From Sulfurospirillum sp. UBA12182 (GTDB lineage: Bacteria; Campylobacterota; Campylobacteria; Campylobacterales; Sulfurospirillaceae), in assembly GCA_002742765.1 (NCBI GenBank), contig DLUF01000049.1, positions 1,516 to 38,369 of the forward strand: 36,854 nucleotides of DNA, in the 5' to 3' direction. The translations under genes were made by a program, and so were the position numbers. Under the pieces are notes generated by a model. It was not told the DNA's origin. It worked only from the letters and a program-made list of their open reading frames with translations, and did not search any database. Shown here piece by piece: positions 15,684-24,120 of the stretch; the first letter of the stretch is position 1; every line of letters starts with the position of its first letter.

Positions 15684-16541
15684 CTATCCTTTGAAATATT
15701 TATCTACAATTCTCTCTAAAGTTACTCTCACTTTAGAATCTATATTTAAAAGCTCATCATGCAGTTCTTTTAACATCTCTTGCTTACTCTTAAGAGCGCC
15801 TTCAAGTCCTAAAAGATTTACAAAAGAGTTTTTATTGCTATCATTTGAAGTTGTTTTACCAGCTTGGGCAGAACTTTTTGTCACATCTATAATGTCATCT
15901 TCGACCTGAAAAAGAAGTCCTAATTTCAATCCAAAATTATATAAATTCTCTTTTGTTTGTTTATCAAGCCCACAAATAACAGCTCCCATCAAAATCGAAG
16001 CAGCTATGAGCTTAGCTGTTTTGTTTACATGTAAAAACTTTAACTGTTCAAGCGAAAGCTTTTGATTTTCAAACTCACAGTCTATCGCTTGACCAATTAT
16101 CATCCCACTAATCCCACCATCACGAGAGAGGATATTGATGAGCTCTAATTTAGTTTCACAAGAGAGTGGGGCATTTGCCAAGATGTTAAAAGCATGAGTG
16201 TTCAAAGCATCACCGACAAGTACAGCAGTCACTTCATCAAAGCTTACATGTAAAGTAGGATTACCTCTTCGCAAAGCAGCATCATCCATACAAGGCAAAT
16301 CATCATGAATGAGTGAATAAGTATGGAGTAACTCTAAAGATAAAGCTGCATACATAGCGTTTTTCACTAACAATGGTTCACAATTTTGAACAACACTCAA
16401 CAGCAGCAATGGTCTAAATCTTTTGCCTCCTGCATTTAGCATTTGAGCTAGAGCATCGTTAAAATGAGGATGAAAACTATCGATACGAGGTAGGTGTGTT
16501 TGCAAAAACTCTTCAAACTGGGTTAATAACTCTTTTTCCAA
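15684..16541 (-). CDS. ispA: Short-chain polyprenyl diphosphate synthase (farnesyl/geranyl type)
   Basis: All-alpha prenyltransferase of about 285 aa. The first Asp-rich motif DDLPCMDD and following RRGNPT, and the second, QVEDDIIDVT, are both complete. The two residues between the Asp pairs of the first motif mark the bacterial farnesyl synthase type. There is no ATG; two in-frame TTG codons compete (16547 and 16541). I chose 16541 because AGGA lies six bases before it, whereas at 16547 it would touch the codon. Two exact TTACATGTAA palindromes lie in this gene (LHVN and LHVS). With uppP nearby, the cluster touches isoprenoid carrier supply. Confidence 0.92.
   Translation of the reverse strand: MEKELLTQFEEFLQTHLPRIDSFHPHFNDALAQMLNAGGKRFRPLLLLSVVQNCEPLLVKNAMYAALSLELLHTYSLIHDDLPCMDDAALRRGNPTLHVSFDEVTAVLVGDALNTHAFNILANAPLSCETKLELINILSRDGGISGMIIGQAIDCEFENQKLSLEQLKFLHVNKTAKLIAASILMGAVICGLDKQTKENLYNFGLKLGLLFQVEDDIIDVTKSSAQAGKTTSNDSNKNSFVNLLGLEGALKSKQEMLKELHDELLNIDSKVRVTLERIVDKYFKG
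16025..16034. repeat. TTACATGTAA palindrome, copy 6
   Basis: Inside ispA, read Leu-His-Val-Asn. Confidence 0.9.
16244..16253. repeat. TTACATGTAA palindrome, copy 7
   Basis: Inside ispA, 219 bp from copy 6, read Leu-His-Val-Ser. Confidence 0.9.
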
Positions 16542-16553
16542 ATACAATCCTAA

Positions 16554-17564
16554 TTAAAGTGTAAGATTTACAAAAAATTGAAAATCATCTCTATCAAATA
16601 AGAGATTTATACTCTCTCCTTTAAATTTACCTAACAGTTGTCTTAAATGAGAAATTGATTTTATATCCATTTGGTTAATTTGCAAAAGCTGATCTCCAGC
16701 TTTTAAACCATTTGTGAATGCAAAGGTATCTTCTTTAACCATTTTTAACTTCAAATCTTGGGTAAAAAATAGACCTTTTTTCTCTAAAAAAGTATCCTCT
16801 AAAGCTCCTCCACCATTTCGATTTAAAACTAAAGAAGAAATTTTTAAAGCTTTATTAGTGCGTAAAACTTCAAAGTTAACATGACTATTTGGTTTTGCAA
16901 AGAGTATCTTTTGATTGAGACTTTTTAAAGAAGAGACTTTTTTGCCATCTACTTTAACGATTTCATCTCCTACTAAAAGTTTTTGATTTTCATAGAAAGG
17001 GTCAAGCTCACTTACATAAAACTTATTAGCTTTTTGTTCAAATCTAGCACCAATATCTCCATAGAAAATCTCTTTTTCACTAATAAATCGTTTAATATAT
17101 TCGCTTCCTATAAACTCCCCTTTGCCTATCCCTAAGCCATAAACATCACAACAAAGACAAGCGATGATGCTATTTGGTTCTAGTGAAGCATTTTGAAGAT
17201 ACATCGTATTTAAAACATCTCCCTCTTTTGCTAAGTTCCCAGCAAATAAAGACTGTTCATCCATCCCAGCTATCCACTCTCCTACTTTGAGATAAGAAGT
17301 ACTTTTGAGTCGAACTGGTTTTAACTCTTTTTTTGAACTAAAAAGATATAGATTTAAAAAAGGATCATGTTTAATATACGGATGTGTAGGCTTCGTTTTT
17401 GAATAAGCGATTGCCAAGTTTTTACCAACGGCAACAGCTCTTAAAGAGCCAAAATAGACAAAAGAGTCTTGATTTCTAGCATAGCACTGTTTAAAATCAG
17501 GATATGTAAACTCTGCTGCAAATGTAATTTGAAAAAAAAGAATGAACCCTAAAACCAATCTCAT
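16554..17564 (-). CDS. Secreted PDZ-domain protein
   Basis: The 336-aa protein has a Sec signal peptide (MRLVLGFILFFQITFAAE), so it is probably periplasmic. An N-terminal domain of unknown function (about 20-170) has several Cys (CYARN, ACLCCDVYG). Two PDZ-like modules follow: about 190-245 (VGDEIVKVDGKKVSSLKSLN) and about 265-335 (LKAGDQLLQINQMDIKSISHL). No protease triad is seen. PDZ modules usually bind C-terminal peptides; a chaperone or scaffold role is possible but not shown. AAGGAG precedes the ATG. It is in line with ebfC and ispA in the same operon. Confidence 0.8.
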   Translation of the reverse strand: MRLVLGFILFFQITFAAEFTYPDFKQCYARNQDSFVYFGSLRAVAVGKNLAIAYSKTKPTHPYIKHDPFLNLYLFSSKKELKPVRLKSTSYLKVGEWIAGMDEQSLFAGNLAKEGDVLNTMYLQNASLEPNSIIACLCCDVYGLGIGKGEFIGSEYIKRFISEKEIFYGDIGARFEQKANKFYVSELDPFYENQKLLVGDEIVKVDGKKVSSLKSLNQKILFAKPNSHVNFEVLRTNKALKISSLVLNRNGGGALEDTFLEKKGLFFTQDLKLKMVKEDTFAFTNGLKAGDQLLQINQMDIKSISHLRQLLGKFKGESINLLFDRDDFQFFVNLTL

Positions 17565-17575
17565 ATAAAATCTCC

Positions 17576-17887
17576 TTAAGCTCCAAAGCCCCCAAATCCA
17601 GAAAGCATCTGAGATGCAGCTTGTTTTTTACCATCTTCGACCATCTTTAACGCATCATTAACTGCGCTTATCAGAAGAATTTGCAAAGACTCTTTATCTT
17701 CTAGTAAAGAATCATCAATGCTGATATCGTTAACTTCTCCCTTACCGCTGATGCTTACACTCACTAATCCACCGCCACTTTTTGCTCTATACTCTTTGTT
17801 AGAAGCTTCTTCTTCCATCTTTTGGGCTTGCTCTTGTACTTTTTGAAGCATTTCACCCATTTTTGAAAAATCCATACCCTCAAACAT
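17576..17887 (-). CDS. ebfC: YbaB/EbfC nucleoid-associated protein
   Basis: Small DNA-binding protein of 103 aa. The start MFEGMDFSKMGEMLQKVQEQ, an amphipathic helix, then the beta segment GGGLVSVSISGKGEVNDISID and the C-terminal helix NDALKMVEDGKKQAASQM are typical of the family. It forms a tweezer-like dimer on DNA. In many bacteria it lies by dnaX-recR; here it lies between panD and a PDZ gene. Confidence 0.9.
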   Translation of the reverse strand: MFEGMDFSKMGEMLQKVQEQAQKMEEEASNKEYRAKSGGGLVSVSISGKGEVNDISIDDSLLEDKESLQILLISAVNDALKMVEDGKKQAASQMLSGFGGFGA

Positions 17888-17902
17888 CTTTACTCACTTA
17901 AT

Positions 17903-18268
17903 TTATATATAATCTCGTACTTCTTCTATATCATTTTTTTCATTGACTAATACAACTGCTGGTTTAAATTTTGCAATCTCTTCTTCACTCATAGAAGCAT
18001 ATGCGATAATGATAATTCTATCTCCGATTTCAGCTTTTCTAGCAGCCGCACCATTGAGGCATATATCTCTATTGCCCTCTTTTCCCTCTATCACATAAGT
18101 ACTAAATCTCTCACCATTGTTGATATTGACGATTTCTACTTTTTGTCCAACACGAAGTTTTGCAGCTCGCATGAGTTCTAAGTCAATAGTAATGGAGCCA
18201 ACATAGTTTAAATTTGCATCAGTTACACTTGCTCTGTGAATCTTACTATATAACATATCAAATGTCAT
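17903..18268 (-). CDS. panD: Aspartate 1-decarboxylase proenzyme
   Basis: Pyruvoyl enzyme (121 aa) that makes beta-alanine for pantothenate and coenzyme A. The self-cleavage site is Gly24-Ser25 in NYVGSITID, and [18 protein letters not shown] is the substrate-contact segment. The start MTFDM has AAGGG seven bases upstream and places Ser at 25, exactly as in Escherichia coli PanD. It has a long upstream gap with its own candidate promoter. Confidence 0.96.
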   Translation of the reverse strand: MTFDMLYSKIHRASVTDANLNYVGSITIDLELMRAAKLRVGQKVEIVNINNGERFSTYVIEGKEGNRDICLNGAAARKAEIGDRIIIIAYASMSEEEIAKFKPAVVLVNEKNDIEEVRDYI

Positions 18269-18425
18269 CTCAAACCCTTTTTTTATACTACACCTTTGGG
18301 GATTCCCTCTTCCCTACTTGTAGTCAAATAGTAATCTGTTCTATTTTATCAAAATTTTCCTTGACTTCTTCTAATGAATAAATTTTTTAGTGAGAAATCA
18401 AGAGTATATTTTATTTGGAGATTTT
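18269..18425 (-). promoter_or_regulatory. panD upstream region with candidate extended -10 promoter
   Basis: This 157-bp gap separates murE from panD. On the minus strand TGATAAAAT (18343-18351) is a good extended -10 element, giving a leader of about 70 nt. The leader contains GGGAATCCC, a short self-complementary stretch, close to the panD ribosome site. I recognise no known riboswitch. Confidence 0.45.
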
Positions 18426-19718
18426 TTATTTTTCTAGGAGAGTTTTGACAACTTCTCTATCGTCAAAAGGATACTTTTTGCCTTTAATTTCTTGATAAGT
18501 TTCATCACCCTTACCAAGGATGAGAACTATCTCATCAGCTTCTCTTATCTGCAATGCCAGCTCAATGGCTTTTTTCCTATTAGGCTCTACATGTACAGAT
18601 TGTTTGTGTTTGATTCCAGTGAGTATGTCTTGGATTATGGCCTCTGGTTCTTCACTTCTTGGGTTATCACTTGTGATAATAATTTTTTTTGCGTATCGAC
18701 TAGCTACCTGAGCCATTTGTGGTCGTTTTGTTCTATCCCTATCTCCACCTGCTCCAAACACAACAACGATATCTCTATCTTTCATTGAATCCAAAACTTT
18801 TTCCATGCCATCTGGAGTATGTGCAAAGTCAACTATAACTAAAGGATTTTCACTTACGACTTGCATTCTACCCTCAACGCCTGCAAAATTTTCTATCACT
18901 TCACAAATCTCTTCTATATTTGCAACACCTAACATATCAAGTGCACTAATCGCTGCTAAAGTGTTATAAACGTTGAAAAGTCCATGCATAGGAGAAGAGT
19001 AATCAAATACTTTTTTGATATTTTGTACAGCTACACTTATCCCCTCTTTTAAGGAGTATGCTGCTACTTTATATGTAGCTGGTTTCTCTAGCCCATAGGT
19101 CATACAGTTTTTTGGGTTGAATCTTATTTTATTTTCATCTTTGTTGATAAGCTTTAAGCTCTCATCCGCAAAAAACTGGCTTTTTATAGCACAGTAGTTC
19201 TCAAAAGTTTTGTGATAATCTAAATGGTCTTGAGAGATATTAGTAAGAATTTTGAGTGAAAAAGGAAGCCCTTTAATTCTCTCTTGGTCAATTGCATGGG
19301 AGCTTACTTCCATCACGAAGTATTCACACTGCTGGTTGAGTGCTTTTTGTATGTTTGAGATTGTATCTAAAAGCAAAGGTGTTGTTAGCGATTTATCAGC
19401 GACTCTTTCTTCATTGATAAAACATCCTCTTGTACCTTGCATCGCTACTTTTTTACCAAGATCTAGCAACATTGAGTATATGGCTGCGGCTGTTGTTGTT
19501 TTACCATTTGTACCAGTAATGCCTATAATTTTGATTTTCTTATCAATCTCTAAAAGCTTTATTAGTGTCTCTGGTTCTAAGATTTTCATCTCTTTGGGGA
19601 CAAAACTAAGATATTTTTCATTCAGTTTTGTTTTTAAAAAATAAGTAGCTTCTTGGATTTCATTTGTGTTGTCTGTAACTACTAACTCACCTGTTTGGTT
19701 TTTTACATGTAAAAGCAA
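18426..19718 (-). CDS. murE: UDP-N-acetylmuramoyl-tripeptide synthetase (meso-diaminopimelate adding)
   Basis: Mur ligase (430 aa) that adds meso-diaminopimelate to UDP-MurNAc-Ala-Glu in the cytoplasm. The ATP-binding loop is GITGTNGKTTT (67-76), the conserved region EVSSHA follows (137-142), and the carbamoylated Lys should be Lys179 in AIKSQFF. DNPR at 351-354 is the determinant of diaminopimelate over lysine. The start is a TTG four bases after the preceding stop; its N-terminal domain is short, as in related Campylobacterota proteins. The start region includes the palindrome TTTTACATGTAAAA. Confidence 0.95.
   Translation of the reverse strand: MLLHVKNQTGELVVTDNTNEIQEATYFLKTKLNEKYLSFVPKEMKILEPETLIKLLEIDKKIKIIGITGTNGKTTTAAAIYSMLLDLGKKVAMQGTRGCFINEERVADKSLTTPLLLDTISNIQKALNQQCEYFVMEVSSHAIDQERIKGLPFSLKILTNISQDHLDYHKTFENYCAIKSQFFADESLKLINKDENKIRFNPKNCMTYGLEKPATYKVAAYSLKEGISVAVQNIKKVFDYSSPMHGLFNVYNTLAAISALDMLGVANIEEICEVIENFAGVEGRMQVVSENPLVIVDFAHTPDGMEKVLDSMKDRDIVVVFGAGGDRDRTKRPQMAQVASRYAKKIIITSDNPRSEEPEAIIQDILTGIKHKQSVHVEPNRKKAIELALQIREADEIVLILGKGDETYQEIKGKKYPFDDREVVKTLLEK
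19703..19712. repeat. TTACATGTAA palindrome, copy 8
   Basis: At the start of murE, read Leu-His-Val-Lys at residues 3-6; symmetric over 14 bp (TTTTACATGTAAAA). Confidence 0.9.
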
Positions 19719-19722
19719 TTTT

Positions 19723-20286
19723 CTACTCTTGTACTTTTTGTATCAAAGAACGAAGTTTTTCATCATTTGGGAACATACTCACGGCACTCTCAAAGTAATT
19801 CATAGACATCTCTTTAAAGCCATTTTCTACAAGTTGTTCCAAAAAATCTAAAAAATCTTCTTTATTGTGGATGATCACTTTTGTTGAAAACATGATGTCT
19901 TCAAAAGCTTCTTTAAAACTCTCTTTTTCACTGATAATCGTTCTAAAATCATCATAAGCTATACCATTTTCTTCATCAATCTTCTCTTCAATCTCTTTTT
20001 TAAGTAAAAATTCACTAATCTCTTCAAGATTGAACTCTAAAGCATTGATAATCTCTTCTATAACCTCTTCAGAATTTTTAATACCAGTATCTTTTGTAAT
20101 CATATAATACTCAAATAAAGCAATAGCCTCTTCTTCTTTTTCAAAAGCCAAATCACAAAGCATCGCTCCAACTTTTGCTTCGTTGCAACTATTATCAACT
20201 TGTAATTCCAACGAAAAATTAAATAATGCTTCTTTGAACTCTTTATTATAAAAATGTTCTAATGCTCTTTTTAAATATCTACTCAT
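19723..20286 (-). CDS. TPR-like helical protein of unknown function
   Basis: The 187-aa acidic protein is predicted almost all helical. The N-terminal half (RALEHFYNKEFKEALFNFS) has tetratricopeptide-like spacing of Ala, Phe and Tyr; another such unit appears near the C terminus (NGFKEMSMNYFESAVSMFP). It is rich in Glu and Lys. There is no signal peptide or enzyme motif. It sits between an NFU protein gene and murE with tight spacing (13 and 4 nt), so it is co-transcribed. A scaffold or partner-binding role is likely from the fold only. Confidence 0.75.
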   Translation of the reverse strand: MSRYLKRALEHFYNKEFKEALFNFSLELQVDNSCNEAKVGAMLCDLAFEKEEEAIALFEYYMITKDTGIKNSEEVIEEIINALEFNLEEISEFLLKKEIEEKIDEENGIAYDDFRTIISEKESFKEAFEDIMFSTKVIIHNKEDFLDFLEQLVENGFKEMSMNYFESAVSMFPNDEKLRSLIQKVQE

Positions 20287-20299
20287 TAAGCCTCTATAT

Positions 20300-20575
20300 C
20301 TATAATTTTTCTATACTATCTTCCATACCTTGGGCTACATTGATAACTTCAATTTCTGGATGGATGTCAATTCTTAACTGTCTTTCAATCCCATACTTTA
20401 AAGTTTGACCACTTGAAGCACAACCAACACATGCACCTTGTAACTGCACAAATACTCTTCCGTTTTTTATCTTAAGCAGTGTTAAACCACCACCATCAAG
20501 TGCTAGCATAGGCTTTACTTTTTCTAGTGATCTCTCAACAGCAGGTAGCAATTCTTCATCAGAAAATGGTATCAT
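20300..20575 (-). CDS. NFU-domain iron-sulfur cluster scaffold/carrier
   Basis: The 91-aa protein consists of the NifU C-terminal domain alone. ACVGCASSGQTL holds the CxxC pair that binds a [4Fe-4S] cluster between two subunits, and the preceding DGGGLTLLKIKNGRVFVQLQ is typical of the fold. It likely transfers clusters to apoproteins. AAGGAG lies six bases before the ATG. It opens the long minus-strand run that contains murE, panD and tkt. Confidence 0.92.
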   Translation of the reverse strand: MIPFSDEELLPAVERSLEKVKPMLALDGGGLTLLKIKNGRVFVQLQGACVGCASSGQTLKYGIERQLRIDIHPEIEVINVAQGMEDSIEKL

Positions 20576-20610
20576 TCAATCTCCTTATCAGACACATATA
20601 TAGATACTTA

Positions 20611-20632
20611 TTTAACTATATATTGGGTTAAA
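20611..20632. promoter_or_regulatory. Inverted repeat upstream of the NFU gene
   Basis: TTTAAC (20611-20616) and GTTAAA (20627-20632) flank ten AT-rich bases in the gap between rplQ terminator and the NFU start. It may be an operator overlapping the NFU promoter; no clean -35/-10 pair could be fixed. Confidence 0.3.
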
Positions 20633-20670
20633 AACGACTGAATTAATCTTAGAATTTAAATATTTAAGGA

Positions 20671-20695
20671 AGAAAAAGAGGGCTTAGCCCTCTTT
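20671..20695 (-). terminator. Intrinsic terminator of the ribosomal/alpha operon
   Basis: On the minus strand AAAGAGGGC-TAA-GCCCTCTTT (20675-20695) forms a perfect 9-bp stem followed by TTCTTCC, 4 nt after the rplQ stop. It ends the ribosomal protein transcription unit and insulates the NFU gene. Confidence 0.9.
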
Positions 20696-20699
20696 AAAA

Positions 20700-21050
20700 T
20701 TATACTAACTCGATAAAGGCCATAGGTGCTGCATCACCTCTTCTTAGCCTTGTTTTAGTGATACGAGTGTAACCACCATTTCTCTCTTGATATTGTGGAG
20801 CTATTTCTTCAACAAGTCTTTTTGTACTTTCTTTGTCTTGAAGTGCAGCAAAAACAGCTTTATGAGCATTAAAATCACCTTTTCTTGCTCTAGTAATTAA
20901 CCTCTCTACATAGCCTCTAAGCTCTTTTGCTTTTGGTAATGTAGTCTCAATCTTTCCACTTTTAATTATAGCTATAGCCATATTTTTCAACAATGCACTT
21001 CTATGTGATGAAGTACGGCCAAGCTTTCTATATCCATGCTTATGTCTCAT
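20700..21050 (-). CDS. rplQ: 50S ribosomal protein L17
   Basis: 116 aa. The N-terminal [17 protein letters not shown] is the rRNA-binding signature, and the C terminus ends in [14 protein letters not shown]. It starts 2 nt after rpoA and is the last gene before the terminator at 20671-20695. Confidence 0.97.
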   Translation of the reverse strand: MRHKHGYRKLGRTSSHRSALLKNMAIAIIKSGKIETTLPKAKELRGYVERLITRARKGDFNAHKAVFAALQDKESTKRLVEEIAPQYQERNGGYTRITKTRLRRGDAAPMAFIELV

Positions 21051-21052
21051 AA

Positions 21053-22069
21053 TTAACCTTCATTCTTTGCTGATTTTAAATCAGCAATTTTTTTCTTAAG
21101 TACATCAACAGTATCTTCAGAGAATTCAAAACCAACAGGAAAACCAGTATCTTCCATCATAGCTTTAATCTCTTCTAAAGATTTTTTACCTAGATTTTTA
21201 AGATTTTTAAGTTCTAACTCACTCATAAGTGCAAGTTCACCTACAAATCTAATTTCCGCTCTATCTAAGCAGTTAAAGCTTCTAGCACTTAAATTTAATT
21301 CCTCTACACTTTGTAAAAGTTTGTTAAGCTCTACACTACTGCTACTACTATCTTCTGAAGCACTTGAAACATCTATATCAAGTACACCATTGAAAACTGA
21401 CATTTGATTGTACATAGCTTCTAGTGAATTTTTAAAAGCTTCAACAGGTGAAATCAATCCATCTGTCTCAATAGTAAACACAACTTTTTCAAAGTTTGGA
21501 TTATCCTCAACTAAAACATTTTCTATATCATACACAGCTTTTTTTACAGGTGTAAAGAAAGCATCAAGTGCAATATAATCACCATCGACTAACTCTCTGA
21601 TAGTTTCACTTGGTACATAACCTATACCTTTTTCAATGATTAAAGAAAAGTTTAACTCTACATCTTCATTAATAGTTGCCAAATAAGCATCAGGAGTAAC
21701 CACTTCTACTTCAGCAGTTGAAAGGTCACTTCCTTTTATCTCTTTAGGTCCATTAAATGAATAATTTACTACTACTTTTGTCTCTTCACCTTTTAATTTA
21801 AAGCGAATATTTCTTAAATTAATTATGAAAAGTGCAACATCCTCAAGCATACCACGCATACTATCGAATTCATGTGTTACACCTTCGATTTTAATCGCTG
21901 TTGGAGCATAACCAACAGTACTGCTCAATAGTAATCTTCGTAAAGGATGTGCTAAAGTAACAGCAAAACCAGATTCAAAAGGATATGCAATCACTTGAAT
22001 CTTGTTTTCAGATACATTTTTTACTTCAATCTCTGTCGGCATATAAGCTGATGTATTGATTTTTTTCAT
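21053..22069 (-). CDS. rpoA: RNA polymerase alpha subunit
   Basis: 338 aa. The N-terminal assembly domain (about 1-235) contains [21 protein letters not shown] Ser-rich linker ([11 protein letters not shown]) leads to the C-terminal domain (about 260-325) with [16 protein letters not shown] and [13 protein letters not shown], which contacts UP elements and activators. Size and both domains are complete. Confidence 0.98.
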   Translation of the reverse strand: MKKINTSAYMPTEIEVKNVSENKIQVIAYPFESGFAVTLAHPLRRLLLSSTVGYAPTAIKIEGVTHEFDSMRGMLEDVALFIINLRNIRFKLKGEETKVVVNYSFNGPKEIKGSDLSTAEVEVVTPDAYLATINEDVELNFSLIIEKGIGYVPSETIRELVDGDYIALDAFFTPVKKAVYDIENVLVEDNPNFEKVVFTIETDGLISPVEAFKNSLEAMYNQMSVFNGVLDIDVSSASEDSSSSSVELNKLLQSVEELNLSARSFNCLDRAEIRFVGELALMSELELKNLKNLGKKSLEEIKAMMEDTGFPVGFEFSEDTVDVLKKKIADLKSAKNEG

Positions 22070-22086
22070 AAATACTTCCTCACTTA

Positions 22087-22713
22087 CTATTTAGAGTAAA
22101 GCTCGACGATTAATCTCTCTTCTACTGGGATAATTACCTCTTCACGCTCAGGAATACGAGTAAACACACCCATAACTTTACTAGTTTCAACATCAACCCA
22201 TGGAACAATTCCAGTTTGAGCTGTCAACTCTAAAGAACGAACAACTTGTGGGTTAGTTTTTGTTTTTTCACAAACTTCAACTCTATCCCCAACACTTACT
22301 TGGTAAGAAGGAATATCAACTTTCTTCCCATTTACTAAAATGTGTCCGTGAGTTACAAGTTGTCTAGCATTTCTTCTTGTAGTTGCAAAACCCATTCTAT
22401 AAACTACGTTATCTAAACGTCTTTCTATAAGTAAAACAAGGTTTGTACCTGTATTACCTTCTCTTCTTGCTGCTTCAGCGAAAAGCTTTCTAAACTGCTT
22501 CTCAGAAACACCATACATAAATTTAGCTTTTTGTTTTTCTCTTAACTGAAGTCCATACTCACTAATCTTTGCTCTTCTTTGACCATGTTGACCTGGTGCG
22601 TATGGGCGCTTATCTAAAGCACTCTTCCCAGCAAGGCGACGTTCACCTTTTAGAGCCAAACTTACGCCAAGTCTTCTCTCTAATTTTTCGACTGGTCCTC
22701 TATATCTCGCCAT
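22087..22713 (-). CDS. rpsD: 30S ribosomal protein S4
   Basis: 208 aa. The N-terminal region has [14 protein letters not shown] and no Cys cluster, so this is the zinc-free form. The S4 RNA-binding domain covers about 95-160 ([20 protein letters not shown]). S4 is the autoregulator of the alpha operon in Escherichia coli; here the candidate leader lies before rpmJ. Confidence 0.97.
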   Translation of the reverse strand: MARYRGPVEKLERRLGVSLALKGERRLAGKSALDKRPYAPGQHGQRRAKISEYGLQLREKQKAKFMYGVSEKQFRKLFAEAARREGNTGTNLVLLIERRLDNVVYRMGFATTRRNARQLVTHGHILVNGKKVDIPSYQVSVGDRVEVCEKTKTNPQVVRSLELTAQTGIVPWVDVETSKVMGVFTRIPEREEVIIPVEERLIVELYSK

Positions 22714-22765
22714 CTTATCTCCTAATCTATTGCATAAACCAAAAAAATAATTTCGTTTTTTTTGT

Positions 22766-22788
22766 AATTTTTAACAGAGTTAAAAATT
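22766..22788 (-). repeat. Perfect 10-bp inverted repeat between rpsK and rpsD
   Basis: AATTTTTAAC (22766-22775) and GTTAAAAATT (22779-22788) with a 3-nt loop begin inside the rpsK stop codon. On the minus strand an A-rich, not T-rich, stretch follows, so it is not a standard terminator. It may protect the mRNA end or tune rpsD. The rest of the 73-bp gap shows only AT-rich sequence. Confidence 0.6.
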
Positions 22789-23179
22789 AAACTCTTCTAC
22801 GCTTCGGAGGTCTACAACCATTATGTGGTAATGGGCTAATGTCTTTTAAGAAAGTCACTTTAATGCCCTCAGTTGCACCTACGCTTTTTACTGCTGTTTC
22901 ACGTCCTGATCCAGGTCCTTGAACTTTGATACCAAGTTCTTTGATACCGTGTTCTTTTGCTTTATTTAAAGCATCTTCAACCGCTTGTTGCGCTGCATAA
23001 GGAGTTGATTTTTTGCTACCTTTAAAGTTTAGACTTCCAGCACTGCTCCAAGAAATTACATTTCCCATCTCATCGGTAACAGTTACGACAGTGTTATTGA
23101 ATGTTGCTGAGATATATACAATACCTTTCGCAATATTCTTTTTAACAACTTTTTTACGTACTACTCTTCTTTTTGCCAT
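22787..23179 (-). CDS. rpsK: 30S ribosomal protein S11
   Basis: 130 aa. [21 protein letters not shown] and the C-terminal [18 protein letters not shown] are the platform-protein signatures. The N terminus is Lys/Arg-rich. It follows rpsM by 20 nt. Confidence 0.97.
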   Translation of the reverse strand: MAKRRVVRKKVVKKNIAKGIVYISATFNNTVVTVTDEMGNVISWSSAGSLNFKGSKKSTPYAAQQAVEDALNKAKEHGIKELGIKVQGPGSGRETAVKSVGATEGIKVTFLKDISPLPHNGCRPPKRRRV

Positions 23180-23199
23180 ATTTTGTCCCTTTGAGTATA

Positions 23200-23568
23200 C
23201 TATTTAGCTTTTGCGCCAACGGTCTTTTTCTTACCTTTTCTTGTTCGCGCATTAGTTTTAGTTTTTTGACCACGAACAGGAAGTCCTTTTCTGTGGCGTA
23301 ATCCTCTGTAACTTCCCATGTCCATTAAAGCTTTAATGTCCATAGCAACTGTTTTTCTTAAATCACCTTCAACAGAGTATTTCTCTTGGATTTCGTTACG
23401 AATAGCTGCAACTTCATCTTCACTTAACTCATGAACTCTCTTGTCATAAGAGATTCCTGTTGCATTTAGGATTTGTCTTGATGTATGCAAGCCAATACCA
23501 AAAATGTAAGTCAAACCGTACTCTACTCTCTTCTTTTTAGGAAGGTCTACACCTGCAATTCTTGCCAT
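23200..23568 (-). CDS. rpsM: 30S ribosomal protein S13
   Basis: 122 aa. The start [20 protein letters not shown] and the C-terminal tail [21 protein letters not shown] are diagnostic. It starts 2 nt after the rpmJ stop. Confidence 0.98.
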   Translation of the reverse strand: MARIAGVDLPKKKRVEYGLTYIFGIGLHTSRQILNATGISYDKRVHELSEDEVAAIRNEIQEKYSVEGDLRKTVAMDIKALMDMGSYRGLRHRKGLPVRGQKTKTNARTRKGKKKTVGAKAK

Positions 23569-23570
23569 GC

Positions 23571-23684
23571 TTATCCTTGTCTCTGTTTATGTTTTGGATT
23601 TGAGCAGATGACTCTAACGATACCTTTTCGTTTAATCACCTTACACTTATCGCACATCTTCTTAACAGAAGGTCGTACTTTCAT
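23571..23684 (-). CDS. rpmJ: 50S ribosomal protein L36
   Basis: A 37-codon gene, read by eye on the minus strand: it starts [16 protein letters not shown] and ends NPKHKQRQG. Cys11, Cys14, Cys27 and His32 form the zinc ribbon. AAAGG lies nine bases before the ATG. It opens the rpmJ-rpsM-rpsK-rpsD-rpoA-rplQ block. Confidence 0.95.
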   Translation of the reverse strand: MKVRPSVKKMCDKCKVIKRKGIVRVICSNPKHKQRQG

Positions 23685-23820
23685 GTTTCTGCCTTTATGT
23701 TTTTTTTCCACTTTCTATTCGTAAACTGTCACAGGTTTAGCGAACGAGGCTAGACCAATATTTGAAAAAACAGTGGTAACTTTTTCAAATATTCTTCACA
23801 CAGTTTTACAAAAGGGGCAA
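23685..23820 (-). promoter_or_regulatory. Structured leader RNA upstream of rpmJ
   Basis: The leader of about 130 nt contains a perfect 13-bp hairpin (AATATTTGAAAAA 23757-23769 with TTTTTCAAATATT 23781-23793, 11-nt loop) and a smaller near-palindrome, AAACTGTCACAGGTTT (23722-23737 region). Neither is followed by a T run on the minus strand, so they look regulatory rather than terminating. By analogy with the S4-controlled alpha operon this could be an autoregulatory site, but I do not recognise the known fold. Confidence 0.5.
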
Positions 23821-23826
23821 ATTATA
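23821..23826 (-). promoter_or_regulatory. -10 box of an internal promoter for rpmJ to rplQ
   Basis: The minus strand reads TTTTTAGTATAATTTGCCCC, a TATAAT preceded by a T-rich stretch as in Campylobacterota promoters. The -35 position (GTAAAC) is weak. Start expected near 23814-23818. Confidence 0.6.
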
Positions 23827-23845
23827 CTAAAAATAAACTAATAGT

Positions 23846-24073
23846 TTACTTATATCTATAAGTTATGCGTCCCTTATCCAAACTATAAGGTGTTAATTCC
23901 ACCTTTACCATATCACCTGGCATTATTTTTATGTAATGCATCCTCATCTTACCTGCTATATGACAAAGTATGACATGAGATTTATCTTTTTGAGCAATTT
24001 CAACTTTAAAAGTTGCATTTGGAAGAGCTTCAACAACTTTTCCATCAATTTCAATTACATCGTCTTTTGCCAT
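23846..24073 (-). CDS. infA: Translation initiation factor IF-1
   Basis: 75 aa, an OB-fold S1-type protein that fills the ribosomal A site during initiation. [30 protein letters not shown] and the C-terminal [10 protein letters not shown] are family hallmarks. It has a strong ribosome site, AAGGAGG. The 47-bp gap before it holds one TTACATGTAA palindrome. Confidence 0.97.
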   Translation of the reverse strand: MAKDDVIEIDGKVVEALPNATFKVEIAQKDKSHVILCHIAGKMRMHYIKIMPGDMVKVELTPYSLDKGRITYRYK

Positions 24074-24106
24074 CTATCCTCCTTTTTCTTTTTATAAATT
24101 CAAAAC

Positions 24107-24116
24107 TTACATGTAA
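24107..24116. repeat. TTACATGTAA palindrome, copy 9
   Basis: The only intergenic copy, in the 47-bp gap between map and infA. Confidence 0.9.
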
Positions 24117-24120
24117 AAAT

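Noticed and set aside
13704-20575. A specialised metabolic cluster
   Set aside because: The genes are ordinary housekeeping functions co-oriented in line; no shared pathway beyond loose isoprenoid/cell-wall links.
23757-23793. Terminator after infA
   Set aside because: The long hairpin is not followed by a T run on the minus strand and lies downstream of a promoter, so a leader structure is more likely.
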